From contig JAEDGP010000022.1 of assembly GCA_016297405.1 (NCBI GenBank), forward strand, positions 1 to 28,132: DNA of 28,132 bases, given 5' to 3'. Positions 1 to 7,296 of this stretch are shown in pieces (position 1 is the stretch's first letter; every line of letters starts with the position of its first letter). The position numbers were made by a program, and so were the translations under genes. The notes below the pieces were generated by a model. That model did no database searches, was not told where the DNA came from, and saw nothing but the letters and a program-made list of their open reading frames with translations. Source of the stretch: Treponema sp. Lineage in GTDB: Bacteria; Spirochaetota; Spirochaetia; Treponematales; Treponemataceae.

Positions 1-1
1 A

Positions 2-1093
2 AATGAGGCACTAAAAAATGCTGCCGTTCTAAAGATTGGAACTCCGTATCCGTTCCCGTCTCTGCTGGCGGCAGAATTTATGGCAGGTTGCGATGAAATT
101 ACTGTTTTTGAAGAGCTAGATCCTGTAATTGAAGATGCATTGATTCATATAAACGGCAGTTTTGCCGAAGAACTTGGTCACAGCGTAGAAATTCACGGAA
201 AGCATGATGGCATAGTTCCAGAAGCCGGCGAATTGACAGTAGAAATCATTAAGGAAATTGTTGCGGAACTTGCAGGTTTAACAAATTCTGCTGCTGAAAA
301 TTCCGCAGCAGCAAAACCAGAACTTCCTGTGCGCCCGCCTGTTTTGTGTGCTGGTTGTCCGCACCGCGGTTCTTTTTATGCCGTAAAACAGGCAATGAAA
401 GGCAAAAAGACAGCATATTGCGGCGATATCGGCTGTTATACATTGGGTAACGCAAAGCCTTTGGATATGTGCGATACATGTTTGTGTATGGGCGCAGATA
501 TTACAATGGCGCAAGGATTTTATCACAACGAGCCAGACCGTCACTGCTTTAGTTTTATTGGCGATTCTACGTTTTTTGCCAGCGGAATTACAGGCGTTGT
601 AAATGCTGTTTACAATCAGTCCAAGCAGACAATCTGTATTCTTGATAATTCTACAACTGCCATGACAGGGCATCAGCCTCATCCTGGTACTGGCGTTACA
701 ATGATGGGCGAAATTGTAGAAAAGGTAAGCATTCCAAAAATTCTAGAAGCCGTTGGCGTAAAGCCAATCATTGAAGTTGATCCTTTTGATTATGAAAAAG
801 CTGTTGAAGCTGTAAAAACTGCATCAGAAAGCGAAGGCGTAAGCGCAATTATTTTCAAATCGCCTTGTATTGCGGTTGCTTCAAAACTGGGGTACAAGTT
901 TAATGGCGCAAAAAAGGTTGATGCAGAAAAGTGCATTGGCTGCAAAAAATGCATAAACGAGCTTGGTTGCCCTGCATTGAGTCTGAGCATGGAAAAAAAT
1001 GAAAAGAGCAAACAGATTGTAGAAATCGATAAATCCTTATGTACAGGCTGTGGCTTGTGTTCAGGGGTTTGTCCTGTTAAGGCAATAAATTAA
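2..1093 (+). CDS. iorA: Indolepyruvate ferredoxin oxidoreductase, alpha subunit (3' part)
   Basis: The reading frame is open from the left edge, so the true start lies outside the window and only the last 363 residues are seen. IorA with IorB oxidatively decarboxylates aryl pyruvates such as indolepyruvate to aryl-acetyl-CoA, passing electrons to ferredoxin; it is a cytoplasmic enzyme of anaerobes. The visible part has the thiamine-diphosphate region (GDIGCYTLG near base 421, then GDSTFFASG near base 556, with a downstream N-rich stretch) and, at the C-terminus, two [4Fe-4S] motifs: CIGCKKC followed by GCP (about bases 932-970) and CTGCGLCSGVCP (about bases 1040-1075). The second is a full ferredoxin-like CxxCxxCxxxCP; the first has the longer spacing typical of IorA. 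iorB follows after a 107-bp gap filled by a repeat. Identification is firm; substrate choice is inferred from the family. Confidence 0.93.
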   Translation, partial: NEALKNAAVLKIGTPYPFPSLLAAEFMAGCDEITVFEELDPVIEDALIHINGSFAEELGHSVEIHGKHDGIVPEAGELTVEIIKEIVAELAGLTNSAAENSAAAKPELPVRPPVLCAGCPHRGSFYAVKQAMKGKKTAYCGDIGCYTLGNAKPLDMCDTCLCMGADITMAQGFYHNEPDRHCFSFIGDSTFFASGITGVVNAVYNQSKQTICILDNSTTAMTGHQPHPGTGVTMMGEIVEKVSIPKILEAVGVKPIIEVDPFDYEKAVEAVKTASESEGVSAIIFKSPCIAVASKLGYKFNGAKKVDAEKCIGCKKCINELGCPALSLSMEKNEKSKQIVEIDKSLCTGCGLCSGVCPVKAIN

Positions 1094-1178
1094 CCCGGGG
1101 TTTTAGGGGCAGCGCCCCTAGGCGAAGGGGTAGGAACAAACGGCTTTGCCGGTTGTGACGAGGGGAAGGCTTTCCCCT
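1094..1178. repeat. GC-rich modular hairpin repeat between iorA and iorB
   Basis: The gap between iorA and iorB is unusually GC-rich and made of three hairpins: taggggc/gccccta (1104-1110 with 1114-1120, perfect 7 bp), acaa(a)cggc/gccg(g)ttgt (about 1136-1155, one internal mismatch), and aggggaa/ttcccct (1161-1167 with 1172-1178, perfect 7 bp, 4-nt loop). The segment from gaaggggtagga to the last hairpin recurs at 26490-26537 with a different central hairpin. It looks like a dispersed REP-like element. None of the stems is followed by a clear T-run, so an intrinsic terminator is not indicated. Confidence 0.75.
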
Positions 1179-1200
1179 CCTTCTTAAAATTGAGGTTTTT

Positions 1201-1764
1201 ATGGCTAAAAATATATTGATTTGTGGTGTTGGTGGACAGGGAACTGTTCTTGCGGCAAAGGTTCTTTCCCAGGCAGCTGTGAGCAGTGGAAAGCGAGTTC
1301 TTTCGGCAGAAACAATTGGGATGGCTCAGAGGGGTGGCTCCGTTGTAAGTCATGTACGAATTGGGGAAAATCTGTTCAGCCCGCTTATTCCAAAAGGGCA
1401 GGCAGACGTAATTATTGCGTTTGAAGCTACCGAAGCGGTGCGCAACATTGAATATTTAAAAAAAGACGGAATGGTAATCGTCAATAAAAAGGTTGTGCAG
1501 CCTACAACGGCAAGTTTAACTGGAAAAACTTTTGAAGAAGGCGCAATGATTGAATACCTTGAAAGCGTTGCAAAAACTGTGGCGGTAGATACAGAACAGG
1601 CTTGCGAAGATTTGAAAAGTTCAAAGGTTGTAAATATGGTGCTTTTGGGCGCAGCCTGCAAAACCGGCGTAATTGAACGGGATGAATTGAAGGCTGCCGT
1701 AAAGCTTTTGGTAAAACCTGATTTTTACGAGCTAAACTGCAAGGCTATTGATTACTGCAATTAA
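1201..1764 (+). CDS. iorB: Indolepyruvate ferredoxin oxidoreductase, beta subunit
   Basis: A 187-residue protein of the pyruvate/2-oxoacid:ferredoxin oxidoreductase gamma-type domain. It starts with the family's glycine-rich GVGGQGTVLAAKVLSQ (residues about 9-24) and has ETIGMAQRGGSVVSHVRIG (about 38-56), the two signature stretches of IorB. It pairs with IorA to form the catalytic complex and has no metal-binding cysteine cluster of its own. The ATG at 1201 has GAGG at 1192-1195 as a plausible ribosome site with 5-nt spacing. The partner gene ends 107 bp upstream; the gap holds a repeat, so the pair is probably still co-transcribed. Length fits the family. Confidence 0.93.
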   Translation: MAKNILICGVGGQGTVLAAKVLSQAAVSSGKRVLSAETIGMAQRGGSVVSHVRIGENLFSPLIPKGQADVIIAFEATEAVRNIEYLKKDGMVIVNKKVVQPTTASLTGKTFEEGAMIEYLESVAKTVAVDTEQACEDLKSSKVVNMVLLGAACKTGVIERDELKAAVKLLVKPDFYELNCKAIDYCN

Positions 1765-1771
1765 TCAATGG

Positions 1772-1801
1772 GTTTTTTCGTAGAATGCGTTTTTTCGTAG
1801 A
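1772..1801. repeat. Short direct repeat downstream of iorB
   Basis: The 13-mer gttttttcgtaga occurs twice, at 1772-1784 and 1789-1801, offset by 17 bp. It is flanked by atcaat (1764-1769) and attgat (1801-1806), which could pair across a long loop. It may be part of a weak termination region for iorAB. Confidence 0.4.
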
Positions 1802-1831
1802 TTGATGGAATGTTGTGTTTAAGTTGAATTT

Positions 1832-1852
1832 ATAAGATCTGGCAGATCTTAT
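1832..1852. promoter_or_regulatory. Perfect 9-bp inverted repeat upstream of the EamA-like gene
   Basis: ataagatct, loop ggc, agatcttat: a perfect 9-bp stem with a 3-nt loop, 26 bp before the ATG at 1879. There is no T-run after it, so it reads better as an operator or an RNA hairpin in the leader than as an intrinsic terminator. Confidence 0.45.
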
Positions 1853-1878
1853 CCCCTTGATGTATTTATGGAGATTAA

Positions 1879-2310
1879 ATGTTTTATTTTGTTTGGCCAA
1901 TTGCGCTGGTCGTTTTATCGAATGTTATATATCACATTTGTGCAAAATCTTTGCCACAGGATATGGATCCGTTAGCATCAATGTCCATTACATATTTAAT
2001 CAGCGCCGTTTCTTCGTTTTTCCTTTATTTTGTGCTGAACAGAAATGTACAGATTGTTCAGGAATGGAGAAAAACCAACTGGTCGCCAATAGTTCTTGGG
2101 CTTGTGATTGTGGGACTGGAAGTGGGCATGCTATACGCTTACCGTGCGGGTTGGGAAGTAAGTAAAGCATCGATTGTGCAAAGTTCAGCACTTGCATTGA
2201 TTTTGCTTATAGTCGGATTTTTTCTTTATGGAGAGCCGCTTTCCTGGAATAAGATTGTTGGTATGGTTGTCTGTTTGGCCGGTCTTTTTTTGATGAATCT
2301 GAAGCAGTAG
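1879..2310 (+). CDS. Half-size EamA/DMT-superfamily membrane protein
   Basis: A 143-residue, strongly hydrophobic protein with about five membrane segments (about residues 3-20, 33-52, 69-88, 97-118, 123-140). The C-terminal half (SKASIVQSSALALILLIVGFF, then a GEPLSWNKIVGMVVCLAGL-type stretch) has the pattern of one EamA repeat: a small-residue helix, an F-x-x-GEP-x-S loop, and a G-rich last helix. Classical EamA transporters have two such repeats in about 300 residues; this has one, so it probably works as a dimer, as small multidrug resistance proteins do. The substrate cannot be read. Start at ATG 1879 is supported by GGAG at 1870-1873 with 5-nt spacing. Expressed on its own, or from a promoter in the gap after iorB. 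Confidence 0.75.
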   Translation: MFYFVWPIALVVLSNVIYHICAKSLPQDMDPLASMSITYLISAVSSFFLYFVLNRNVQIVQEWRKTNWSPIVLGLVIVGLEVGMLYAYRAGWEVSKASIVQSSALALILLIVGFFLYGEPLSWNKIVGMVVCLAGLFLMNLKQ

Positions 2311-2341
2311 TTTAGATGTAATTTCTTAGTACACCATAAGT

Positions 2342-2371
2342 TTGACACCTACCCAAGCCATTTGTTATAAT
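2342..2371 (+). promoter_or_regulatory. Sigma70-type promoter of the ptsI operon
   Basis: Consensus -35 TTGACA (2342-2347), 18-bp spacer, consensus -10 TATAAT (2366-2371). The expected start of transcription is near 2378, only about three bases before the ATG at 2381. AAGG at 2375-2378 is too close to that ATG to be a normal ribosome site. Confidence 0.8.
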
Positions 2372-2380
2372 TGCAAGGTT

Positions 2381-4102
2381 ATGGAAGTTTTTTTCGGTAT
2401 ATCTGCTGCAGATGGCGCAGGAATTGGACCTGCATTTGTTATTCCTGACAGAGTAAAAAGAGTAATTCCTCAAAAAAAGATAACTCCTTATGAAATTGAT
2501 GAGGGGTGGACGCGTTTTGAAGATGCCATTTCTGTGGTTGTTAAGGATGTTAAAGAAAAGCTTTCTAAATTGCCAAAAGATGATAAATCTTGTGATCTTC
2601 AGAAAGAGATTTTTGAAACCTATGTTCTGATGCTTGGTGATCCGGTGTTCCTGAAGGAAGTAAAAAGCGAATACGAAAAATCGCTTTTCAATATTGAATG
2701 GACAATTGATTACAAAGCCGAAGAATACGCTTCGCGTTTAAGAAATGCAGGAAACGAGTATTTGGCAGAGCGGGCTCAGGATATTACCGATATTTTTGGC
2801 AAGGTAATAGATGAGATGCTGAATATTCATCCTTTTGATATCAATCAGGTACCAGATGGATGTGTCATTATTGCCGAATCATTGAGTCCTACAGATACTA
2901 TAATTCTTTCGAAGAGAAAGATTGAAGGACTTGCTTTAACGGAAGGCGGCGTTTCAAGCCATGTTGTAATTTTGGCAAGAAATTACGGGATTCCAACAGT
3001 TGTGGGATTGAATGGTTCAAGTCTGAAAAAGTCGCTGAAAAATAATCAGACGGTCATTGTTGATGCGGATGGTGGCGAAATCCTTATTGATCCGGATGAT
3101 GTTACTTTAACTGAATATAAAAGCAAGATTGCAGATAATCAGGAGCAGGCTGAGCAGCTTAAGCTTTTTCTGGATAAAAAGGCTGCGACTAAAGATGGCG
3201 TCGAATTTTCGCTTTATGCAAATATCGGTACACCGGAAGAAGCTGAAATTGCAGCAAAAGAAGGCGCTGACGGCATTGGCTTGTTCAGAACAGAGTTTTT
3301 GTATATGAGCCGGTCTGAAGTGGTTGGTGGTGCTAGTGCAAAAAACTTTGACGAAGAGCAGCAGTTTGAGGCATATAAGAAAGTTCTGGAAATAATGGGT
3401 GGTAAGCCGGTAACGATTCGTACATTGGATGCTGGTGGCGATAAGCTCATAAAGTCGGCAAATATGCCGATGCTGGCAGAGAAAAATCCGTTGATGGGAA
3501 TGCGTGCCATTCGCTTGAGTTTGGCTTATCCTCAGATTCTGAAAACCCAGCTTCGTGCCCTTTACAGGGCAAGTGTTTACGGAAATCTAAGGATAATGTT
3601 GCCACTGATTACATCTGCAGATCAGGTTAATCAGTGTCTTGCGATTGCGGCGGAAGTGAGAGAAAGCCTTGCATCAGAAAATATTCCGTTTAATCCAGAT
3701 GTTCCAATTGGTATCATGATTGAGACAGCCGCAGCTGCTTTAACTTCCGATTGTCTGGCGAAGACATGTTCGTTTTTTTCTTTGGGAACAAACGATTTGA
3801 CCCAATATACTTTGGCAATCGACCGTGAAAACTCCAATGTTTCAGAACTTTACGATGAATTTAATCTTGCTGTTTTAAGATTGATTTCAATGACAATAAC
3901 TAATGCAAAAAAAGAGAACATTCCGCTTTCTGTTTGTGGAGAAATGGCAAGCAGAAAAGACAGCGTTATTGTTCTTGGTGGCCTTGGAATCAGAAGTCTG
4001 AGTATGAGTCCAAAAATCATTTCCAAGGTAAAGCAGGTTATTTCACAATTTACACTTGCCGAAATGCAGGCAATATCTTCCAAACGTCTTAACAGACTTT
4101 AA
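2381..4102 (+). CDS. ptsI: Phosphoenolpyruvate-protein phosphotransferase (PTS enzyme I)
   Basis: Enzyme I takes phosphate from PEP on a histidine and passes it to HPr, the first step of PTS sugar uptake and signalling in the cytoplasm. From ATG 2381 the protein has 573 residues, close to the 575 of E. coli. The phospho-histidine motif GGVSSHVVILAR is present (His about 194), followed by the PEP-binding barrel with GLFRTEFLYM, the TLDAGGDK segment, GIMIETAAA, SLGTNDLTQY and CGEMASR (catalytic Cys about 519). The frame stays open upstream to a TTG at 2342, but that TTG is the first triplet of a consensus -35 box, so 2381 is the start chosen. The stop TAA (4100-4102) shares its last A with the der ATG. 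No HPr or EIIA gene is next to it. Confidence 0.95.
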   Translation: MEVFFGISAADGAGIGPAFVIPDRVKRVIPQKKITPYEIDEGWTRFEDAISVVVKDVKEKLSKLPKDDKSCDLQKEIFETYVLMLGDPVFLKEVKSEYEKSLFNIEWTIDYKAEEYASRLRNAGNEYLAERAQDITDIFGKVIDEMLNIHPFDINQVPDGCVIIAESLSPTDTIILSKRKIEGLALTEGGVSSHVVILARNYGIPTVVGLNGSSLKKSLKNNQTVIVDADGGEILIDPDDVTLTEYKSKIADNQEQAEQLKLFLDKKAATKDGVEFSLYANIGTPEEAEIAAKEGADGIGLFRTEFLYMSRSEVVGGASAKNFDEEQQFEAYKKVLEIMGGKPVTIRTLDAGGDKLIKSANMPMLAEKNPLMGMRAIRLSLAYPQILKTQLRALYRASVYGNLRIMLPLITSADQVNQCLAIAAEVRESLASENIPFNPDVPIGIMIETAAAALTSDCLAKTCSFFSLGTNDLTQYTLAIDRENSNVSELYDEFNLAVLRLISMTITNAKKENIPLSVCGEMASRKDSVIVLGGLGIRSLSMSPKIISKVKQVISQFTLAEMQAISSKRLNRL

Positions 4103-5574
4103 TGGCGGTAAAAATGGCAAAAAAAACAAAGCCGGATTTTTCAAAACCAAAGGAAAGTCCAGAAGAAATTCAGATTATTGAAAAAGAAAAACAGAATGGT
4201 ATTACAAATAAATTCTATGAGGGGCTTCCTTTAGTTGTAATTGCCGGTCGTCCAAATGTAGGAAAATCGACTCTGTTCAATAGATTCATGCAGCGGCGTC
4301 TGGCAATTGTTGATCCAACACCAGGCGTAACTCGCGATCCTGTTGAAGGAACAGCTTTGATAAATGGAAATCCTGTTCATCTTATGGATACAGGTGGTTA
4401 TAAGCTTCAGCGTGATGAAGGAACTATGGAAGCCGTTCTTGATGAACTGGTTGCAGAGCGTTCTTTGGAAATGATTGCCAAAGCGGATGTAATTCTTTTG
4501 TTGCTGGAAGCAAGTCAGATTACTGGGGAAGATGAGGAATTTATAAAGCAGTTGCGCCCGTACTGGAATAAGGTCATTGCGGCTGTAAACAAAACGGAAG
4601 GCGGAAAAAACGAAAACGAGGCGTGGAATTTTGCTCGCTTTGGCTTTGATGAAATGTTCTTTATTTCTGCGGAACATGGAGACAATATTTCTGAGCTTTC
4701 AAAGGCGCTTGTTTCTAAGTGTGATTTTTCGAATGTTCGCGAAATTGAAGGAGATCGTCCTATTCGCATAGCGATTATGGGAAAGCCAAACACTGGCAAG
4801 TCAACCTTGTCCAACAGGCTTACTCATTCAGACGCATCGATTGTCAGCAATTATGCCGGCACTACTCGAGACACTGTTGAAGGTAAGTTTGATTACAATG
4901 GAACGAAATTTGAAGTTCTGGATACTGCCGGCATCAGAAGGCGTGCAAAAGTTCACGAAAATGTCGAATATTATTCGGTAAATCGTGCAATCAAAACACT
5001 GGATCGATGTGATATTGTGTTTTTGATGATTGATGCTCAGGAAGGACTTGCCGAACAGGATAAGAAGATCTGTAATCTTGCCTACGAACGCGGCCGCGGC
5101 ATTGTCTTTGTTTTGAACAAATGGGATACACAAAATCAGGACAAGAAAACTTTCAAGGATACAAAAAAGTGGATCAACATCATGTTTGGTCAGATGGAAT
5201 ATGCTCCAATCGTTCCGCTTTCGGCTCTTGAAGGAACTGGCATTAAGGATCTTTTGAACACAGCCATTGAGTTGAATGAACAATTGCATCACAAAGTGGA
5301 TACTTCTGGTTTGAATATGGCCTTGAAAGATTGGCTTTTCAAATATCCGCCTCCGGCAAGCAAAACTGCGCATTTTAAAATCCGCTATATGATTCAGAAG
5401 AGTACGAATCCGGTTAGTTTTCTTATTTTTGCAACCAGGCCGGAAGTTGTTCCTGAAACATATATTACTTTCCTGAAAAACAGAATTCGCGAGGATCTTG
5501 GATTCGACAAGATTCCTGTTCAGCTGGAAATGAAGGCTAGCCGTCAAAAGTGGGAAAATAGGTTTGATTCGTAA
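4102..5574 (+). CDS. der: Ribosome biogenesis GTPase Der (EngA)
   Basis: Der has two GTPase domains in tandem and a KH-like C-terminal domain; it acts in late assembly of the 50S subunit. Both P-loops are visible: GRPNVGKST (about residues 49-57) and GKPNTGKST (about 227-235), with DTGG and DTAG G3 motifs, and NKTE and NKWD G4 motifs. The C-terminal KH-like part runs from about residue 400 to 490. Before the first domain there is a charged extension of about 44 residues, longer than usual for Der, rich in Lys/Glu. ATG 4102 overlaps the ptsI stop as TAATG; a second ATG at 4114, preceded by GGCGG, could be the real start and would shorten the extension by four residues. The gene's own stop overlaps the next ATG in the same way. 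Confidence 0.95.
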   Translation: MAVKMAKKTKPDFSKPKESPEEIQIIEKEKQNGITNKFYEGLPLVVIAGRPNVGKSTLFNRFMQRRLAIVDPTPGVTRDPVEGTALINGNPVHLMDTGGYKLQRDEGTMEAVLDELVAERSLEMIAKADVILLLLEASQITGEDEEFIKQLRPYWNKVIAAVNKTEGGKNENEAWNFARFGFDEMFFISAEHGDNISELSKALVSKCDFSNVREIEGDRPIRIAIMGKPNTGKSTLSNRLTHSDASIVSNYAGTTRDTVEGKFDYNGTKFEVLDTAGIRRRAKVHENVEYYSVNRAIKTLDRCDIVFLMIDAQEGLAEQDKKICNLAYERGRGIVFVLNKWDTQNQDKKTFKDTKKWINIMFGQMEYAPIVPLSALEGTGIKDLLNTAIELNEQLHHKVDTSGLNMALKDWLFKYPPPASKTAHFKIRYMIQKSTNPVSFLIFATRPEVVPETYITFLKNRIREDLGFDKIPVQLEMKASRQKWENRFDS

Positions 5575-5891
5575 TGCGAACAATCGGTGAAGTTGAAGAA
5601 ATCACAGGTGTAAAAGCTCATGTCTTGCGCTATTGGGAAACGGTCATTCCTGGTTTTGCGCCGCAGAAGGATATTGGCGGTAAGCGAATTTATTCTGATC
5701 GTGAAATTGAATTAGTTATGCGCCTTAAGTTTTTAATCGAAGAGAAGAAATTTACGATTGAAGGGGCACGGGATCAGATTATCTGTGATTCGGATGCTGT
5801 GAATGATAATGCGGATATAATCAAAATGATTCAGGATTTGCGCAAAGATTTGACCGAATTGTATTTTTGTGTAAAGAAATACGGGAATTAA
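5574..5891 (+). CDS. Small MerR-family transcriptional regulator
   Basis: A 105-residue protein with the MerR winged-helix DNA-binding domain at its N-terminus: RTIGEVEEITGV (residues 2-13), the VLRYWE turn (about 17-22) and the GGKRIYSDREIELVMRLKFL stretch (about 34-53). After a short helix there are only about 30 residues, so it lacks an effector-binding domain and has no cysteine-based metal or redox site. Such short MerR proteins usually act as dimers with a coiled-coil tail. It starts on the A of the der stop (TAATG at 5572-5576) and is followed one base later by the Rsm22-like gene. Targets cannot be told from the sequence. Confidence 0.85.
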   Translation: MRTIGEVEEITGVKAHVLRYWETVIPGFAPQKDIGGKRIYSDREIELVMRLKFLIEEKKFTIEGARDQIICDSDAVNDNADIIKMIQDLRKDLTELYFCVKKYGN

Positions 5892-5892
5892 C

Positions 5893-7263
5893 ATGAAAAA
5901 AGACGAGAATGCTGGTGGTAAGTGGTACGATCAGTTCAGCAAAAAGAGAACTGTAGAGAAGGGCGGAAAAAAAACTGAATTTAAGCCTGGCCCAAAGAAG
6001 AGTTTTGATACACCACAGAAAGTGAGATTGGAAACTGTGCCTTTTGAAAAAGATGCCAGGTTCGTGGGTAAATCTGCGCTTTTTGATTTTGAAAAGCTTC
6101 CGGAAGATTCCGTAAAGGCTTTGGAAAATTTTGATTCTATAGTGCAGGGTGTTTGTCCAATGAATACCCGCCAGATAAACAAGCTTCCAAAAGATATTCT
6201 TGAGCTTTCCCACCAGTTGACTGATCAGCGAGAAAACAGGCGAATGGGTTACATGAATGCAAAGGAAGAGTTTTCTGCATATTTGCGCTATTTTACCTGG
6301 TGGAATCTGGTTCGCCTTACGCGAGTTTTTTCTAATTTGCCGGAAAACGCCTTTGATTTGCAAGATGGTGATGTATGCATTGATTTGGGAACAGGGCCGC
6401 TTACAGTTGTTACTGCCCTGTGGCTTTCTCGCCCTGAACTTCGCAACAAAAAGCTTACCTGGTATTGTGTGGATCTTTCTCCAAATTCCATGTCGGTTGG
6501 CGAAGAAATATATCTTTCAGTAGCAGCAAAAGTTCGGCCTTCAGACCAAAATGCTCCTTCAAACTGGAATATTATTCGCATTAAGGGCGAACCGGGTGTA
6601 TCAATAAAAGAAAAGGCCGCTTTTATTTCCAGTGCAAACATGTTTAATGAATTGGCTCAAAAAAGCAATCTGAAGCCGGATGAACTGGCAAAAAAACAGT
6701 TTCAGATTTTTAAATCATATTCCTGTGAGAGAACCGGGTATTTTATTGCTGAACCAGGCATGCCAACCGCGGCGCATTTTGTTAGCTTGATGCGCGATCA
6801 AATGATTCAAGATGGTTTTCATATTGTTTCGCCTTGTCCTCATATGGAAAAGTGTCCGATGAGCGGCCTGCATGCAAGATATGGTGGAACTGCAAAATGG
6901 TGTAATTTTTCGTTTACCACAGAGAAAGCGCCTGCAAAGCTTTTGAAACTTTCGGTAGCAGCAAAACTCCCAAAAGATCGTGCTGTAATAAGTTTTGTTT
7001 ATGGAAGATTGGGATTTGTGCAGAATGCGTCTGAAAGGGCAGATAAGAAAACAGACCTTTCTTTGCGCATTGCCTCGGATGGATTAAAATTGCCTGGATA
7101 TAGAACTGGATTTTATGCTTGTAGCAATATGGGGCTTGTTCTGGCTGTTGGTAAGGATGCTGGAGCAATGGCATCTGGCGATTGCATCCAGCTGAATCTT
7201 ACTAAAAAAAGTGAAAATTTGCAGAAAGATAAAAAATCTGGCGCAAAAATCGTCCGGTTCTAG
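5893..7263 (+). CDS. Rsm22-family small-subunit ribosomal methyltransferase-like protein
   Basis: A 456-residue protein. Residues about 110-260 form a SAM-binding Rossmann region: a YLRYFTWWNLVRL helix, then CIDLGTGPLTVVTAL (motif I, about 156-170) and CVDLSPNSM. The C-terminal part has the Rsm22 hallmark CPHMEKCP followed by WCNFSF (Cys 315, 321 and 337), and C421 further on. In the mitochondrial relative METTL17 these cysteines were reported to hold a [4Fe-4S] cluster; spacing here suggests the same but I cannot prove it. The first 70 residues are lysine-rich and probably disordered. It is the last gene of the ptsI-der operon, next to der, which fits a shared link to ribosome assembly. Whether it is an active methylase or an assembly factor is unknown. 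Confidence 0.85.
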   Translation: MKKDENAGGKWYDQFSKKRTVEKGGKKTEFKPGPKKSFDTPQKVRLETVPFEKDARFVGKSALFDFEKLPEDSVKALENFDSIVQGVCPMNTRQINKLPKDILELSHQLTDQRENRRMGYMNAKEEFSAYLRYFTWWNLVRLTRVFSNLPENAFDLQDGDVCIDLGTGPLTVVTALWLSRPELRNKKLTWYCVDLSPNSMSVGEEIYLSVAAKVRPSDQNAPSNWNIIRIKGEPGVSIKEKAAFISSANMFNELAQKSNLKPDELAKKQFQIFKSYSCERTGYFIAEPGMPTAAHFVSLMRDQMIQDGFHIVSPCPHMEKCPMSGLHARYGGTAKWCNFSFTTEKAPAKLLKLSVAAKLPKDRAVISFVYGRLGFVQNASERADKKTDLSLRIASDGLKLPGYRTGFYACSNMGLVLAVGKDAGAMASGDCIQLNLTKKSENLQKDKKSGAKIVRF

Positions 7264-7296
7264 TTTTTTTAGCCAAGACAATTTTTGCGCAGCAGA
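7231..7296. terminator. Shared terminator between the convergent Rsm22 and acyl-CoA synthetase genes
   Basis: tctggcgcaaaaatcgtc (7237-7254) pairs with gacaatttttgcgcagcaga (7277-7296), with a bulge and one mismatch. For the minus-strand gene the stem is followed by six U (A-run 7231-7236), a good intrinsic terminator placed inside the 3' end of the Rsm22-like gene. For the plus strand, T-rich sequence follows at 7298-7305, so it may work both ways. Confidence 0.55.

Noticed and set aside
2342..2380. TTG at 2342 as the start of ptsI
   Set aside because: The TTG is part of the consensus -35 TTGACA and the TATAAT at 2366-2371 would lie inside the gene; ATG 2381 gives a normal enzyme I length.
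4828..5583. A 251-codon open frame on the minus strand opposite der
   Set aside because: It overlaps the conserved second GTPase and KH-like domains of der, and no promoter or ribosome site fits; a shadow frame.
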